This document shows positions 1 through 10,790 of a stretch of 64,000 nucleotides of DNA, in pieces. The DNA comes from Cephalopachus bancanus (lineage: Eukaryota > Chordata > Mammalia > Primates > Tarsiidae). The notes under the pieces are model-generated. The model did not search any database and was not told the DNA's origin. It saw nothing but the letters and a program-made list of their open reading frames with translations. Location: the NCBI GenBank assembly GCA_027257055.1, contig JAPVLO010000968.1:62001-126000 (forward strand). The letters are read 5' to 3'. The translations under genes and the position numbers were made by a program. Numbering within the stretch: position 1 is the stretch's first letter; each line of letters starts with the position of its first letter.

Positions 1-800
1 ATAACAATTACATGGGCCTGTTTGGATAAAGAAAAACTCCTGCTTAAAAATATATTCGCCTTGGAGAGACACAGCTGTCATTGCCACATAACTTAATATG
101 TGTCTTGCACTTCCTCTTGGTTGCCTATGGAGATCAGGTGAGTGAGGAGAAGGGGACCCTCTGGTGGGACAGAGGGATTAGGAGGCAGTGAGGTACACAA
201 AGCAGCTCCGTGGAAGCCCGATGGAACACAGCAGCATGTACTCCCCAATCTCACTCAGGCCTCAAAGCTTCTGCCCAAAATTCCTAAAAAGTCTACCAGC
301 TAACAATTTATCAGCATCAGCAAATCAGGTTGGAAAAGAAAATCACAAAAAGAATGGCTTTTGTCCATCTAGGTAATAAATCTGAAAAGAAAATTGTCAG
401 AAACTCTGATTCTGGGTATAGTTCTCCCATCCATGTCTCATTTATCAAAGTTTGCTATAAATGTCAACAGACGTTCCGGGGAAAAATTTTCTTGGACATG
501 ACAATGACTGGGAAATCAAGAAAGAGACTAAAAAGTTAAGAGGGCCTGTTGCCAAAGGTAATTTCTGACCACACTTACTTGCTCTGCCTCCTCTTGTTCA
601 CAGACGAGATAGAACACTTAATATCCACGAGTTTTTTGTTTGTTTGTTTGTTTGGTTTTGTTTTGAGCCAAGAGCTGAAGTGGAAAAGCTCTCTTGACAC
701 AGTTGTCTGGCAACATCTTTCGAAGAGGCCTATGAATTAATTCACAGTGGAAAAAAACAAACTCAGGGTCTGAAAACACATGGCTTTGAATAATAAAAAA
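1..800. other. No recognisable gene or repeat
   Basis: I see no repeat family or protein signature here. A short (GTTT)n run lies at about 630-655 and an A-run at about 793-806. The small open frames have no family resemblance and look like chance. Probably old single-copy or unrecognisably decayed sequence. Confidence 0.5.
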
Positions 801-804
801 AAAA

Positions 805-1367
805 AATCTGGGGACACAAAAAAATCTGGAATTATTTTTTAGAGGGCGGGCCCCTTGTAGTACAGGCTTTCCTGCTAGGTGTTATCGGAACCCATTAGCA
901 TCAGTGTACCTGCTAGCACTATTGTGAGAGGCTGCATTTGGGTTCAATGAATTTTTTTTGCAGAGTCTGTCAATGCGTTAGCCCATTTTATGATGGGTGA
1001 TTTACAAGTGCATCTGTCCACACTGTGCCGAGTACTCAGCAATTTTTGACCCAAAACAGCATGACACCCATACGCCACCATCATCCCTATTCACCTGATC
1101 TCACTCCAAGATACTTTTTTTTTTTGTTTCCCCGGATGAAAAAAGTTCTGAAAGGAAAACAGTTTGTTGTTGTGGAAGAGGTGAAACAAAAAACAGCAGA
1201 ACTAAAAGGCATCAAAACTGACAAGTTCAAACACTGTTTTGAGCAGTGAAAAGAGTGCCTTGATAGGTGTACTCCATCAAAGGGAGAGTACTTTGAAGAT
1301 GACTGAAATTTAAACACGTAAGAATATACAATTTTTATAAATAAATTATGTTTTGGGGGGCCTCATA
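805..1367 (+). mobile_element. Mariner-family DNA transposon, internally deleted
   Basis: The sequence from about 1040 to 1310 translates, with degeneration, to the C-terminal part of a mariner transposase. It has the 'YSPDL' block, an FF-LFP-K-like stretch near 1113-1140, then LKGK and EEVKQK, and ends in a GEYFEDD-like tail. The right end reads TTTTGGGGGGCCTCA followed by TA, the usual mariner target dinucleotide. The element is about 560 bp against roughly 1.3 kb for an autonomous mariner, and the 5' half of the transposase is missing. A second copy with the same structure lies at 52808-53709. It cannot encode a working enzyme. Confidence 0.75.
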
Positions 1368-1375
1368 CCATCTTC

Positions 1376-1880
1376 GTCATTGTGTGACACTCCCGAGACT
1401 TAAGATTTAAAGATACCAAAGATACTTCTGTTTCCGGGAGGATTGAATAGATGTACTTTACCCTAGTCTTTCTGTCAAGTACAGGAGAACAAAAGGCATT
1501 CCGCTCCAGAAAGGAGAGAGACAGCAGAGAGAATTCCCCTTCTTCCGCCTGTCCGCACCAGCTAGTCCCTCAGCTAACCGGATGGTGCCCGCCCACACTG
1601 AGGGCAGATCTTCCTCTACCAGTCCACTGTATCACACATCGATTTCCTCTGGAAACACCCTCACAGACACACCCAGAAACAATGCTTTGTCCACCATCTA
1701 GGCAACCCTCAATCCAGTCGACATCTAAAATTAACCACCGCAATCAAGAAGACAGGACAAGGCAAGCAGAAATGCGGATAAACAAACAGGCTTTCTTCCT
1801 TTTCTTGGGTTTTCTATTATGTCTGAAATGTGAAACAAAAATGTTAACCCTAATGTGGCTCTAAATGTATGTAGAGAAAA
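1376..1880. other. No recognisable feature
   Basis: A frame of 137 codons opens on the plus strand from 1451 to 1864. It has no low-complexity or Alu origin, but also no domain, signal peptide or family resemblance that I can see. Its composition (many S, P, T and Q) fits translated non-coding DNA. I leave it unannotated as a gene. Confidence 0.4.
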
Positions 1881-2062
1881 TATTTAAGACAATTATATTA
1901 TAAATGAGGTAAGGTAAAGATGTGTAAAGGAAAGGAAAGTTGCTGTGCTTCACCCTAACTGGTAAGATAATGACACCAATAGACTGTGATAAGTTGCATA
2001 TGTGTAATGTAATTCCTAGAGCAACCACCAAAAAGGCTATAAAAAATGTATTTTAAAACACT

Positions 2063-2574
<512 letters not shown>

Positions 2575-2593
2575 GGAAAATGTTTAAAACTAC

Positions 2594-3127
2594 ATCAAAA
2601 GAGTGAAAACAACATATCAACATTTGCGGGACAAAGCCTAGGAAGTGGTGAGAGGAAAATATGTAGCATTAAATGCATATACTAGGAAAGAGGAAAAGTC
2701 TCAAATCAATAATCTAAGCTCCTCAAGAACTTAGAAAAAGAAGAGCATAATAAGTTCAAAGGAAGCAAAATAAAGGAAAGAACAATGATAAGAGCAGAAA
2801 CCAATGAAATTAAAAATAGAAAAATCAATGAAACAAAAATCTGGTTCTTTGAAAATATCTACAGAATTGACAAACCTTTAGTAAGACTGACAAGGTTAAA
2901 AGGAGACACAAATTACCAGTATCAGGAATGAAACAGGGGATACTACTACAGACCCTGCAGAAATCCCAAGGATAAAAAAGGAAACCCTATACACAATTAT
3001 ATAAACATAAATCTGACAGCCTAAATGGAATGGATCAATTCCTCAAAAAACACAAAGTACTACAACTCCTCCACATGAAATTAATAATTTGAACAGTCCT
3101 ATAACTCTTAAGGACATTGAATTCTTA
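2594..3127 (+). mobile_element. Old L1 (L1M-like), ORF2 fragment 1
   Basis: Degenerate L1 ORF2 from the linker before the reverse transcriptase domain. Recognisable blocks are the 'gagaggaaaatatgtagcat' type motif near 2650, AATCAATAATCTAAGC and AAATCTGGTTCTTTGAAAA. Many frameshifts and stops. The same element continues at 3612, 4143, 5489 and 5993 after later insertions. Confidence 0.85.
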
Positions 3128-3611
3128 ATATACGTGCACACATATGTTTATCGCGGCATTGTTCACAACAGCAAGAACCTGGAACCAACCATGCTGTCCA
3201 TCAAAAGAGGACTGGATTAAAAAATTGTGGTACATATACATGATGGAATACTACACAGTCATAAAAAAGAACAAAATCATGAATTTCGCAGCAACCTGGT
3301 TGGAACTAGAGTCTATAATACTGAGTGATCTCTCACAGAAACAAAGATCTGAGTACCACATGTTCTCACTCATAAGTGGACCTTGAACATCTATCATAAT
3401 ACTATAAGAAAAGGATTGACAGTGGTGGGAAACAATGGGGGAGAGACAGAGAAGGGAAGGGTGGTGGGATTAACGGTAGTCAATATCTGTCTGGGGATGG
3501 GAGGACACCCCTTATCAACAAGGGTGCCTGAATGATGCATATTTGTATACCTAACCCTTAACTGTACCCCTACAATTTTAAAATAAAAAATATTTCAAAA
3601 AAATAAATAAA
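3128..3611 (+). mobile_element. Younger L1, 5'-truncated 3' end
   Basis: An open frame from 3144 to 3386 is the C-terminal end of L1 ORF2 (motifs TRTWNQP, DWIKK, MEYYTVIK and a terminal MFSLISGP). It is followed by a 3'UTR with a GGTGGGATTAA block, a short hairpin near 3508-3531, TTTTAAAATAAAAAATA and an A-rich tail. It is much less decayed than the flanking L1 that it interrupts. The same 3' end recurs at 53379-53623. Confidence 0.9.
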
Positions 3612-4142
<531 letters not shown>

Positions 4143-5206
4143 ATTATCAAATAAAGGTCAGAAATATGTAAAAAAAAAAAGTGTTATAAACTATTACCAG
4201 GTGGGATTTAATTCTAGAGATGCAAAGCTGGTTCGATATTTGAAAATTTATTTAACCTACCATATTAACAAAGAAAATCACATATCAATCAATGCAGAGA
4301 AGGCATTTGATAAAATTAAGTATCCACTGTTGATTTTTAAACTCTCACAAAAACAGGAAAAAGAACTTCCCTAGTTTGATAAAACAGTATCTACAAAAAA
4401 CCTACAGTTAACACACTGAAAGACTGAATGTCTTGCCCTGAACACTGAAAACAAGGCAAAGAAGTCTGCTTTCTCATAGCGCTGAAAGTTCTAGCCACTA
4501 AAATAAGGCCAGAAAATGAAATAAAAGGTGTGCAGATCAGAAAGGAAGAAATAAAACTGTCCTTATTTGCAAATAGCATGACTGTCTATTCAAAAGTCCC
4601 AAGGAATATACAAAAAACTCATAGAATAAGTGACTTTGGCAAGTTGGCTTATACAAGATAAACACACAAAAATCAGTTGAATTTATATATATTAGCAATG
4701 GACATGTGGACACTAAAATTAAAAATAAAATATAATTTTCAATTGTTTTTAAAAAATGAAATACAGGACTTGCGTGCTGAAACTACATAACAAAGGTAAA
4801 AGAAATCAAAGATCTAAATAAATGTGAAAGCATATCATGTTCATAAATTGGAAGATTCAACATACTAAAGATGTCAATTCTCCCCGAATTAAGCAGTTCC
4901 TTTCAAAATTCAGTAAACTATTTAGACATAGCCAAGATCATTCAAACATTTATATGAGAAAGCAAAGGAAATAAAATTGATAAAACAATTTTGATAAAGA
5001 ATGAAGTGGGAGAAACCAGTCTACCTGATTTCAAAATGTATTATATAGCTACAGTAATAAAGACAGGATGTGATTTCCAGAAGGATATACACACAGATCA
5101 AGGCAAGAGGATAGAGACCCTTGAAATACATCCATACAAGTATGTCCAAACTGATTCTTCGCAAAGGTGCAAAAGCAATTCAGTTGGGGTAAAGATAGCC
5201 TTTTCG
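4143..5206 (+). mobile_element. Old L1 ORF2, fragment 3
   Basis: Long degenerate ORF2 stretch. GCAGAGAAGGCATTTGATAA, TTGCAAATAGCATGACTGT and ATTGGAAGATTCAACATA are characteristic reverse-transcriptase and downstream blocks in the expected order. The frame is broken throughout. Confidence 0.88.
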
Positions 5207-5488
5207 CAGGGCCGGGTAACTCATGCCTGTAATCCCAGCACTTTGAGAGGCAGAGGCAAAACAATTGCCTGAGCAACATGACAAGACCTTGTCTCTACAA
5301 TAAATGAAAAAAGTAGCTGGGCGTGGTGGTGTGCACCTGTGTTTCCATCTAATTGGAAGGCTAAGGCAGAAGGGCTGCCTGAGCCCAGCAGGTCAAGGCT
5401 GTGGTGGCTGTGAGCATGCCACTGCACTCCAGCCTGGATGACAGAGTGAGACTCCAACTCAAAAAAAAGAAAGAGAGAAAAGAAAAAA
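5207..5488 (+). mobile_element. Alu, mid-age
   Basis: A dimer with internal shortening in the left arm (GCCTGAGCAACATGACAAGACC) and a right arm carrying GTGAGCATGCCACTGCACTCC. The tail is mixed A and G. It interrupts the old L1. Confidence 0.88.
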
Positions 5489-5772
5489 CATAGTCATTTC
5501 AACAAATGGTATGAATCAATTGAACGTTCATAAGCAAAACACACACTCAACCTAAGTCTCACACACTATACAAAATTAACTCAAAATGGATCACAGACTT
5601 AAATATAAAGCAAAAATGTAAAACATACAACTTCAAGAAAAAATTAAAAATTGGTGAGTTTATGGAGTGGCAAAGAGTTCTTAGACTTGACACCAAAAGC
5701 ACAATTTGTGAGAGGAAAAACTGATAAACTGTATCTCATCGAATTAAATCTTTTGTTCCACAAAAGCCACAG
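5489..5772 (+). mobile_element. Old L1 ORF2, fragment 4
   Basis: Blocks such as TCAAAATGGATCACAGACTTAAA and ATCTTTTGTTCCACAAAAG-like text belong to the C-terminal third of L1 ORF2. The element is cut here by a MaLR LTR. Confidence 0.85.
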
Positions 5773-5986
5773 TTATAGGGTCATCGTAGATGTGATTGCC
5801 AATAAACTAGCAGAAGCTAGGAGAGAATAATGGAACAGACTGTCCCTCATAGCCCTGAGAAGAATCTGGCTGATATCTGGATCTTTGGACATCTGGCCTC
5901 CAAAGCTGTAACACAATAAATTTCTGTTGTTTAAGCCACTGAGTTTGTAGTACTTTGTCACAGAAGCCTTAGCAAACTAATACAGC
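5773..5986 (+). mobile_element. MaLR LTR (MLT1-like), 3' part
   Basis: The LTR 3' portion has a CCTCCAAAGCTGTAACA block, the AATAAATTTCTGTTGTTTAA polyadenylation region, GCCACTGAGTTTGTAGTACT and the terminal CAAACTAATACAG. The 5' half is absent. It lies inside the old L1. Confidence 0.8.
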
Positions 5987-7024
5987 CCCTGTGAAGGTAA
6001 AATGACAAGCTATATCACTAGAAAAAAGTATTTGCAAACCACATATTTGACAAAGGACTAACATCTAGAATATATAAAGAATCTCAAGACTCAAGAGTAA
6101 AAAAGAAACACTGCAATTAGAATATGGGCAAAAAAACAGAGATATTTCACTAAAGAAGATAAACAGATGGTAAATATGTACATAAAGATGTCCAACATTA
6201 ACCATCAGAGAGATACAAATTAAAACCACCATGGGATGCCAAGATACATCTACCAGAATGTCTCAACCAAAATACAGTAGAAAATTTATTTACAAATAAA
6301 ATACAGTAACACCAAATGCTAATGAGGACGTGGAGAAACTTGATCTCTCACATATTGCTAGTGGAAACGCAAAGTGGTATAGCCACTCTGGAAAACAGTT
6401 TAAAGTTTCTTAAAAAAAAAAAAAACTAAACATGCAATGACCAGCTGACTCAGCAATTGTACTCCAAACACAAATGTTTATAGCAGCTTTATTTGTAATA
6501 GCAAAAAACTGGAAACAAACTAAATATCTTTTAACTGGCCAATGGTAAACAAACTGTTGTACATTCATACTATGAAATACTAATCAGCAATAAAAAGGAA
6601 AGACCTGTTGATACAATGTGGATAGATCTCCAGAAAATTGGGCTGAGTGAAAAAAAGTCAGTCACCAAAAGGTGTACTGTATTATTCCATTTATATAACA
6701 TTCTTAAATGAAAAAAATTACAGGAATAATGCCAGAGTTAAGGAAGCGGTGGAGGCAGAGTGGAAATGAGTGTGACTATAAAAAAGTGACAAGAGTAATC
6801 TTTGTGGTGATAGAAATGTTCTGTATTTTGACTGTATCGATGTCAATGCCTTGACTGTGGTATTATACTATAGCATAGTTACCATTATACCATACAACTA
6901 TAGTATAGTTACCACTGGGGAAACTGGGTAAAGAGTAAATGGGATCTTCCTACATTATTTCTCACAACTACATATCAATCTATAATTATGTCACAATAAA
7001 AAGCTGAAGTACTTTTAAAAAGAG
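5987..7024 (+). mobile_element. Old L1 ORF2 end and 3'UTR, fragment 5
   Basis: Includes blocks such as CCACCATGGGATGCCAAGATA, GTGGAAACGCAAAGTGGTATAGCC and TGGAATACTA-like text, then a 3'UTR ending near CACAATAAAAAGCTGAAGTA. A local duplication of a CTATAGYATAGTTACCA unit sits at about 6869-6915. Confidence 0.85.
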
Positions 7025-7173
7025 AAAAATATATGAGACAATAGCAATGAAAATAAATGATCCATTGCCATGTAATGGTGAGCAAAAGAAGACAAGTGCA
7101 AAAAAGTACATGCTGTATTATTCCGTTTATGAGACATGGGCAATATTAAATGGATTGTATAAGAAGCAAAGAC
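7025..7173 (+). mobile_element. L1M-like 3'UTR fragment, left piece
   Basis: The TGCTGTATTATTCCGTTTATGAGA block resembles the end of ORF2 or the 3'UTR of old L1s. It repeats text already passed in the previous element, so it is a second L1 tail or a duplication. Interrupted by an Alu. Confidence 0.5.
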
Positions 7174-7468
7174 AGGTCAGGCTTGGTTGCTCGGTCTGTC
7201 ACCCCAGCACTTTGGGAGGCCGAGGCGAGTGGATTGCCTGAGCCTGCGGGTTCGAGACCAGCCAGGGCAAGTTGGAAAGACCTCGTCTCTACAATAAAAT
7301 AAAAAATAGCCGGGCGTGGTAGTGTGCGTCTGTAGTTCTGGCTACTCCGGAAGGCTGAGGTGGAAGGATCGCTGGAGCCCAGCAGGTCGACGCTGGGGTG
7401 GCCGTGAGCGTGCATGCCACTGCACTCCAGCCTGGGTAAAGGAGTGAGACTCCAACTCAAAAAAAAAA
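7174..7468 (+). mobile_element. Alu with 12-bp target-site duplication
   Basis: Full dimer ending in an A-tail. AAGAAGCAAAGA occurs at 7161-7172 and again at 7469-7480, an exact TSD. Right arm type GTGAGCGTGCATGCC, mid-age. Confidence 0.92.
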
Positions 7469-7480
7469 AAGAAGCAAAGA

Positions 7481-7655
7481 TGGTGGGTGCTTACTATTTG
7501 GGAGAAAAGAGGCTAAGTAATGAAAAAGGCAAAGGGGGTACTTCTGGGGTATTGGTAACGTGTTTGTTTTTTTAACCTTGGTGGTGGTTGCATGAGTATA
7601 ATGTCATTATTACGTAAGTGAACTATTATTGTTCACTTATGACTTACGCACTTTA
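7481..7655 (+). mobile_element. L1M-like 3'UTR fragment, right piece
   Basis: The text reads like the end of an old L1: a GGTTGCATGAGTATAATG block and TTATGACTTACGCACTTTATACAT, matching the usual 'cacttatgatttgtgcacttt' theme. It continues the piece before the Alu. Confidence 0.5.
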
Positions 7656-8045
7656 TACATTAATTCATTTAACAGTTATTTATTGAACACATGCTGCGTG
7701 CCAAGTGTTCTTTTACTTGTTGGCCATACATCTGTGAACAACAAAGTAGGTGCTGGTAAGAGTGGAGAATGCAAATGAACACTGAGTGACCACTAAAAAT
7801 TAAGGAAAACCAAAACAGAGATGGCAATTGCATGGACTAATGACGATGCTGCATATGCTGCGCCACAAACTGCAGAGGGTAATTAACTTCCTTCACTTGG
7901 TGTGTGTGTTAAAAGGGAGGGGGAGGGGCAGGAAGTGAAGAAGAAAGGTCCCTCTTGGATCTTACATTCTTATGAGAAAGAGAGGAGACAGGCAGCAGAC
8001 GCATAATACCAGTTAGTGACGAGTTCTATGAGGGAAAACAGCTGC
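7656..8045 (-). mobile_element. L2 LINE remnant
   Basis: TTCATTTAACAGTTATTTATTGAACA, ACATGCTGCGTGCCAAGTGTTC and GGATCTTACATTCTTATGAG are the conserved 3' blocks of L2 read on the minus strand. Strongly decayed, with an unexplained spacer at about 7780-7950. Confidence 0.6.
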
Positions 8046-8389
8046 CCCTTCTACAAAAAGAAGTGAAATCGTTCCAACCCATCATATCATTTGAGTTTTG
8101 CAAAGTCCTGTGAAGCACGTCCCTTTTAGCCTCACAACCTTTCAAATGATTAGGAGAGTGTTCTGGCCCTTACACGGGCCAAAGCAGAGCAGGAACGGAG
8201 CACACACACCTTATTGGGAGGAATGGCCACCGCGGCGGGAGAGGATTGCAGACGCAGAGCAAGGGCTCGGGATGACACGGGGAACTAGCAATCACCACCC
8301 CAGCGCACCCCTCCCGAAAAGCAGACCCAGATGAATAACAGGGGGCATCTGTACAGCGCCTTTGCGTCCATAACTTCATTTCTGTTTCT

Positions 8390-8500
8390 CTACCCTTCCT
8401 GATAGGGTAGTACGTTGTCCTGCTTTTTAGAAAGCCCAGAAAAGCGCGACGATTTGCCCGGGGTCACGCGGAGAAACAGTGGCAGAGGCCTGGCTGCAGA
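8390..8500 (-). mobile_element. MIR remnant at the CpG-island edge
   Basis: GATTTGCCCGGGGTCACGCGG, AACAGTGGCAGAGGCCTGGCTGCAGACC follows the MIR order 'acttgcccaaggtcacacagc...agtggcagagccgggattcgaaccc' (minus-strand reading). It has gained CpGs relative to the consensus and lies in the upstream flank of the island. Confidence 0.6.
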
Positions 8501-8633
8501 CCAAACTCCATTCGTTGTCAGGTCCCGCCCGTCCAAAACCTCGCGTACCGAGGGCCGCCTGTCCCGCCTTCCAGTCGCGTTGACCTTCCGCGGACTGACT
8601 CCGCAGCACGGCGAGGCGCTCCGCCCTCAGGGT

Positions 8634-8642
8634 CGCCATCTT
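8634..8642 (-). promoter_or_regulatory. YY1-type site (AAGATGGCG on minus strand)
   Basis: CGCCATCTT on the plus strand. In many mammalian promoters this element sits just downstream of the start site and can supply the initiator ATG. On the minus strand the ATG here has A at -3 and G at +4. Confidence 0.55.
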
Positions 8643-8647
8643 CCCGG

Positions 8648-8678
8648 GTCACGTGAGCGTGGCGCGCGGTCACGTGGC
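8648..8678. promoter_or_regulatory. Paired CACGTG E-boxes (CLEAR/USF-like)
   Basis: GTCACGTGAG (8648-8657) and GTCACGTGGC (8669-8678) are 21 bp apart, two helical turns. Both match USF/TFEB-type binding preferences. Function is inferred from motif and setting only. Confidence 0.5.
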
Positions 8679-9059
8679 GCCGCTGCCGCTGGGCAGGCCG
8701 GAGCCGCGGTTTTTCTGGGCGGGCGGGGGGAAGCCTTTCCGCTGGCGGCTCTGCGGCTGGGGAGCGGCCGAGAGGGCCTCGGGCCGGTGGGCTGGACCCA
8801 GGACCCTCGGACCGGCTGGGAAGACGCCGCGGCGGGGGGCCGTCCGAAGAGGAAGCTGGCGTGACCCGCCGCTTCCGGAGTCAGGGGAGCTCGGGCCCAC
8901 GTGGCCCCGCGTGGCGGGCCGGTCCGCTCCGGGCGCGCAGCGGGCATGGCTGCGCCCCGGAGAGGAGCCTGTCTGCTCGGGCGCGGCGGCGCCCCGGGTG
9001 GGCGCGAAAACTAGGCTGTGTGTGCCGGGATTCGGGAGTCACACAGCTTCCTGTCCCCA

Positions 9060-9690
9060 GGAGTGTCAAGTCTCCTCCGCGTGTGTATTTTCTTTCCGTG
9101 GCGTAGAAAGGAGCCGGTGCGCTAGTAGCCTTATCCCGATCGGGAACGGTGGCATTTAGAGCCTTTGGTAACTTTCTGTAGTCCTGGGAGAGATGTGGTT
9201 TGAAGAGCAGGTGAGGAAATGTTTGGCAGAGGGGACTGGAGGGGGATCGAGTGAAAGCTGTTACCCGGCCCGGTTCCTGTTACACCCGTGACAAGGCCGA
9301 AGTGGGAGAGGTGGCTCGTGGAAATGATGTGATTCGTGAATTCAAGAAGATAAGTGTGATGACTGTAAAGAGCGGTTTTGCAGTCCTGGACTCTGCCCAG
9401 TTTTCAGAGGTTCTACCTCAAAACAGACTGAAATTGTCAAGTACTGGAATTTAGTCTTTAAGGGACCACCTGCCCCCTTTAGCCTCTGGCATTTCTCTTA
9501 CCTGTCTCTTATCAATATTTGTTTGGCTCTTTTTCCGTCCTCCACTTACTTAGAAAAATCTGGCTCAAAAAAATGGGTTCTGATAAATTCAAGCGTAAAA
9601 AAGAATGTCTAATTGTGAAATTCCGAAATTTGTGAGCTGCTAAGGGCATTAGCTCTTCTGCCTTCCACTCCTCCCCCCTCACCTTCCCTC
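9060..9690. other. Region downstream of CpG island, no identified exon
   Basis: Single-copy-looking sequence. A good donor-like CAG|GTGAGG occurs at 9209-9217, preceded 30 bp upstream by a weak TTTCTGTAG acceptor, but the resulting 31-nt exon has no supporting homology. Otherwise featureless. Confidence 0.4.
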
Positions 9691-9883
9691 GAATTTTCTG
9701 TGGGGATGTTGTCAAAGCCCAGGAAAACAAAAATATGTTTTGTTTTTGGTGATGATGTTATTGAGATAAAAGTATACAATTTAATGAATTCTAATATATT
9801 CACAGAGTTGTCTAACCATTACCATGGTCAATTCTAGAACATGTTTATCACCAACACCCCCCCTCAAGAAATACCATATTCCT
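9690..9883 (-). mobile_element. Old L1 fragment (antisense), right of island
   Basis: The antisense L1M signature is 'ttgagataaaagtatacaattta...tcacagagttgtctaaccattacc'. It is the 3' side of an L1 that continues after the Alu at 10196. Confidence 0.75.
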
Positions 9884-10179
9884 TTTTTTGTTGTGTTTTT
9901 TTTTTTGAGTTGGCGTCTCACTGTGTCACCCAGACTGGAGTGCAGTGGCCGCTCCCGGCCACCGCAGCCTCAACCTGCTGGGCTCCAGCGATCCTTCCGC
10001 CTCATCCTTCCAAGTAGCCGGAATTACAGGCATGTGCTACCAAGCCCGGCTGATTTTTTGATTTATTATAGAGATGAGCTCTGCTGCCCAGGCGGGTCTC
10101 GAACCTGCGGGCTCAGGCCATCCACTCACCTCAGCCTCCCAAAGGCGTGGGATTACAGGCTGAGCCACCGAGCCCAGCT
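9884..10179 (-). mobile_element. Alu, young type, antisense
   Basis: Starts with a poly-T run and GAGTTGGCGTCTCACTGTG, and carries the lineage block CCTCAACCTGCTGGGCTCC and the CGGCTGATTTTTTGATTTATT linker. The flanks GAAATACCATATTCCT and GAAACACCATGTTCTT are an imperfect 16-bp TSD, also matching the L1 sequence it split. Confidence 0.92.
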
Positions 10180-10704
10180 GAAACACCATGTTCTTAAGTC
10201 ATCAACAGCCACCCCAACACTCTATCACCACTCTCCCTAGGCAACCACTAATCTTCTTTCTGTATCTGTAGATTTGCCTATTCTGGACATTTCATAAGAA
10301 TGGAATCATATGTGATCTTTTGTACTGGTTTCTTGCACTTACCATAATATTTTCAAAGTTCATTCATGTTGTAGCATGTGTCACTACTAAATTTTTTTTT
10401 CTTTTGCTGAATAATATTTCATTAAAGAATATGCCTCATTTTGTTTATCCATCAGTTGATAAGACATTTTGGGGTTGTTTCCACTTTTTAGCTGTTATGA
10501 ACAATCATATGCAAAGTTTTCATGTGGACATTTGTTTCATTTCACTTGGAGAACATACTCAGGAATGGATTTGCTAGGTCATATATTAACTGTTTAGCTT
10601 TCTGAGAAACTGCCAGACCGTTTTCCAAAGTGACTGTACCATTTTACACTCCCATCAGCAATATTTGAGGGTTCCAGTCTCTCCACATTATCATTAATAC
10701 TTGT

Positions 10705-10740
<36 letters not shown>

Positions 10741-10790
10741 ATTATAGCCACCCTAATGGGTATGACGCGGTATCTCATTATGAGCAGTCT
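10180..10790 (-). mobile_element. Old L1 fragment (antisense), continued
   Basis: Contiguous antisense L1M text: GATTTGCCTATTCTGGACATTTCAT, TTTGTTTATCCATCAGTTGAT, ACTGCCAGACCGTTTTCCAAAGTGACTG. A CT microsatellite has expanded inside it. Confidence 0.88.
10709..10738. repeat. (CT)n microsatellite
   Basis: An uninterrupted CT run of about 30 bp within the antisense L1. Confidence 0.95.

Larger units (their letters stand above)
8400..9050. promoter_or_regulatory. CpG island, probable housekeeping-type promoter
   Basis: GC- and CpG-dense sequence, unlike anything else in the window. It contains a YY1-type CGCCATCTT at 8634-8642, E-box CACGTG at 8650-8655, 8671-8676 and 8898-8903, a GC box run GGGCGGGCGGGGGG at 8717-8730 and an ETS-like GCTTCCGG at 8871-8878. 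No TATA box is evident. The first E-box reads GTCACGTGAG, one base from the CLEAR element bound by TFEB-family factors at lysosomal genes. Direction of transcription is not decided by the sequence. Candidate start codons exist on both strands (plus 8946, minus 8639), but I cannot match either to a known protein. Confidence 0.88.

Noticed and set aside
1451..1864. 137-codon frame as a gene
   Set aside because: Low-information S/P/T/Q-rich translation with no homology; sits between transposons; no Kozak or promoter context of note.
8415..9159. Long overlapping frames in the CpG island
   Set aside because: Stop codons are rare in GC-rich DNA, so open frames of 100-168 codons on both strands are expected. 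Only the short ATG-donor candidates are kept, and only as findings.
9181..9211. 31-nt micro-exon with a consensus donor downstream of the island
   Set aside because: A good CAG|GTGAGG occurs by chance often, and the acceptor is weak. No homology to support it.
9824..10240. 138-codon plus frame at 9824-10240
   Set aside because: It is antisense Alu translated through. Similar frames at 43401, 46596, 59060 and 59103 have the same origin.
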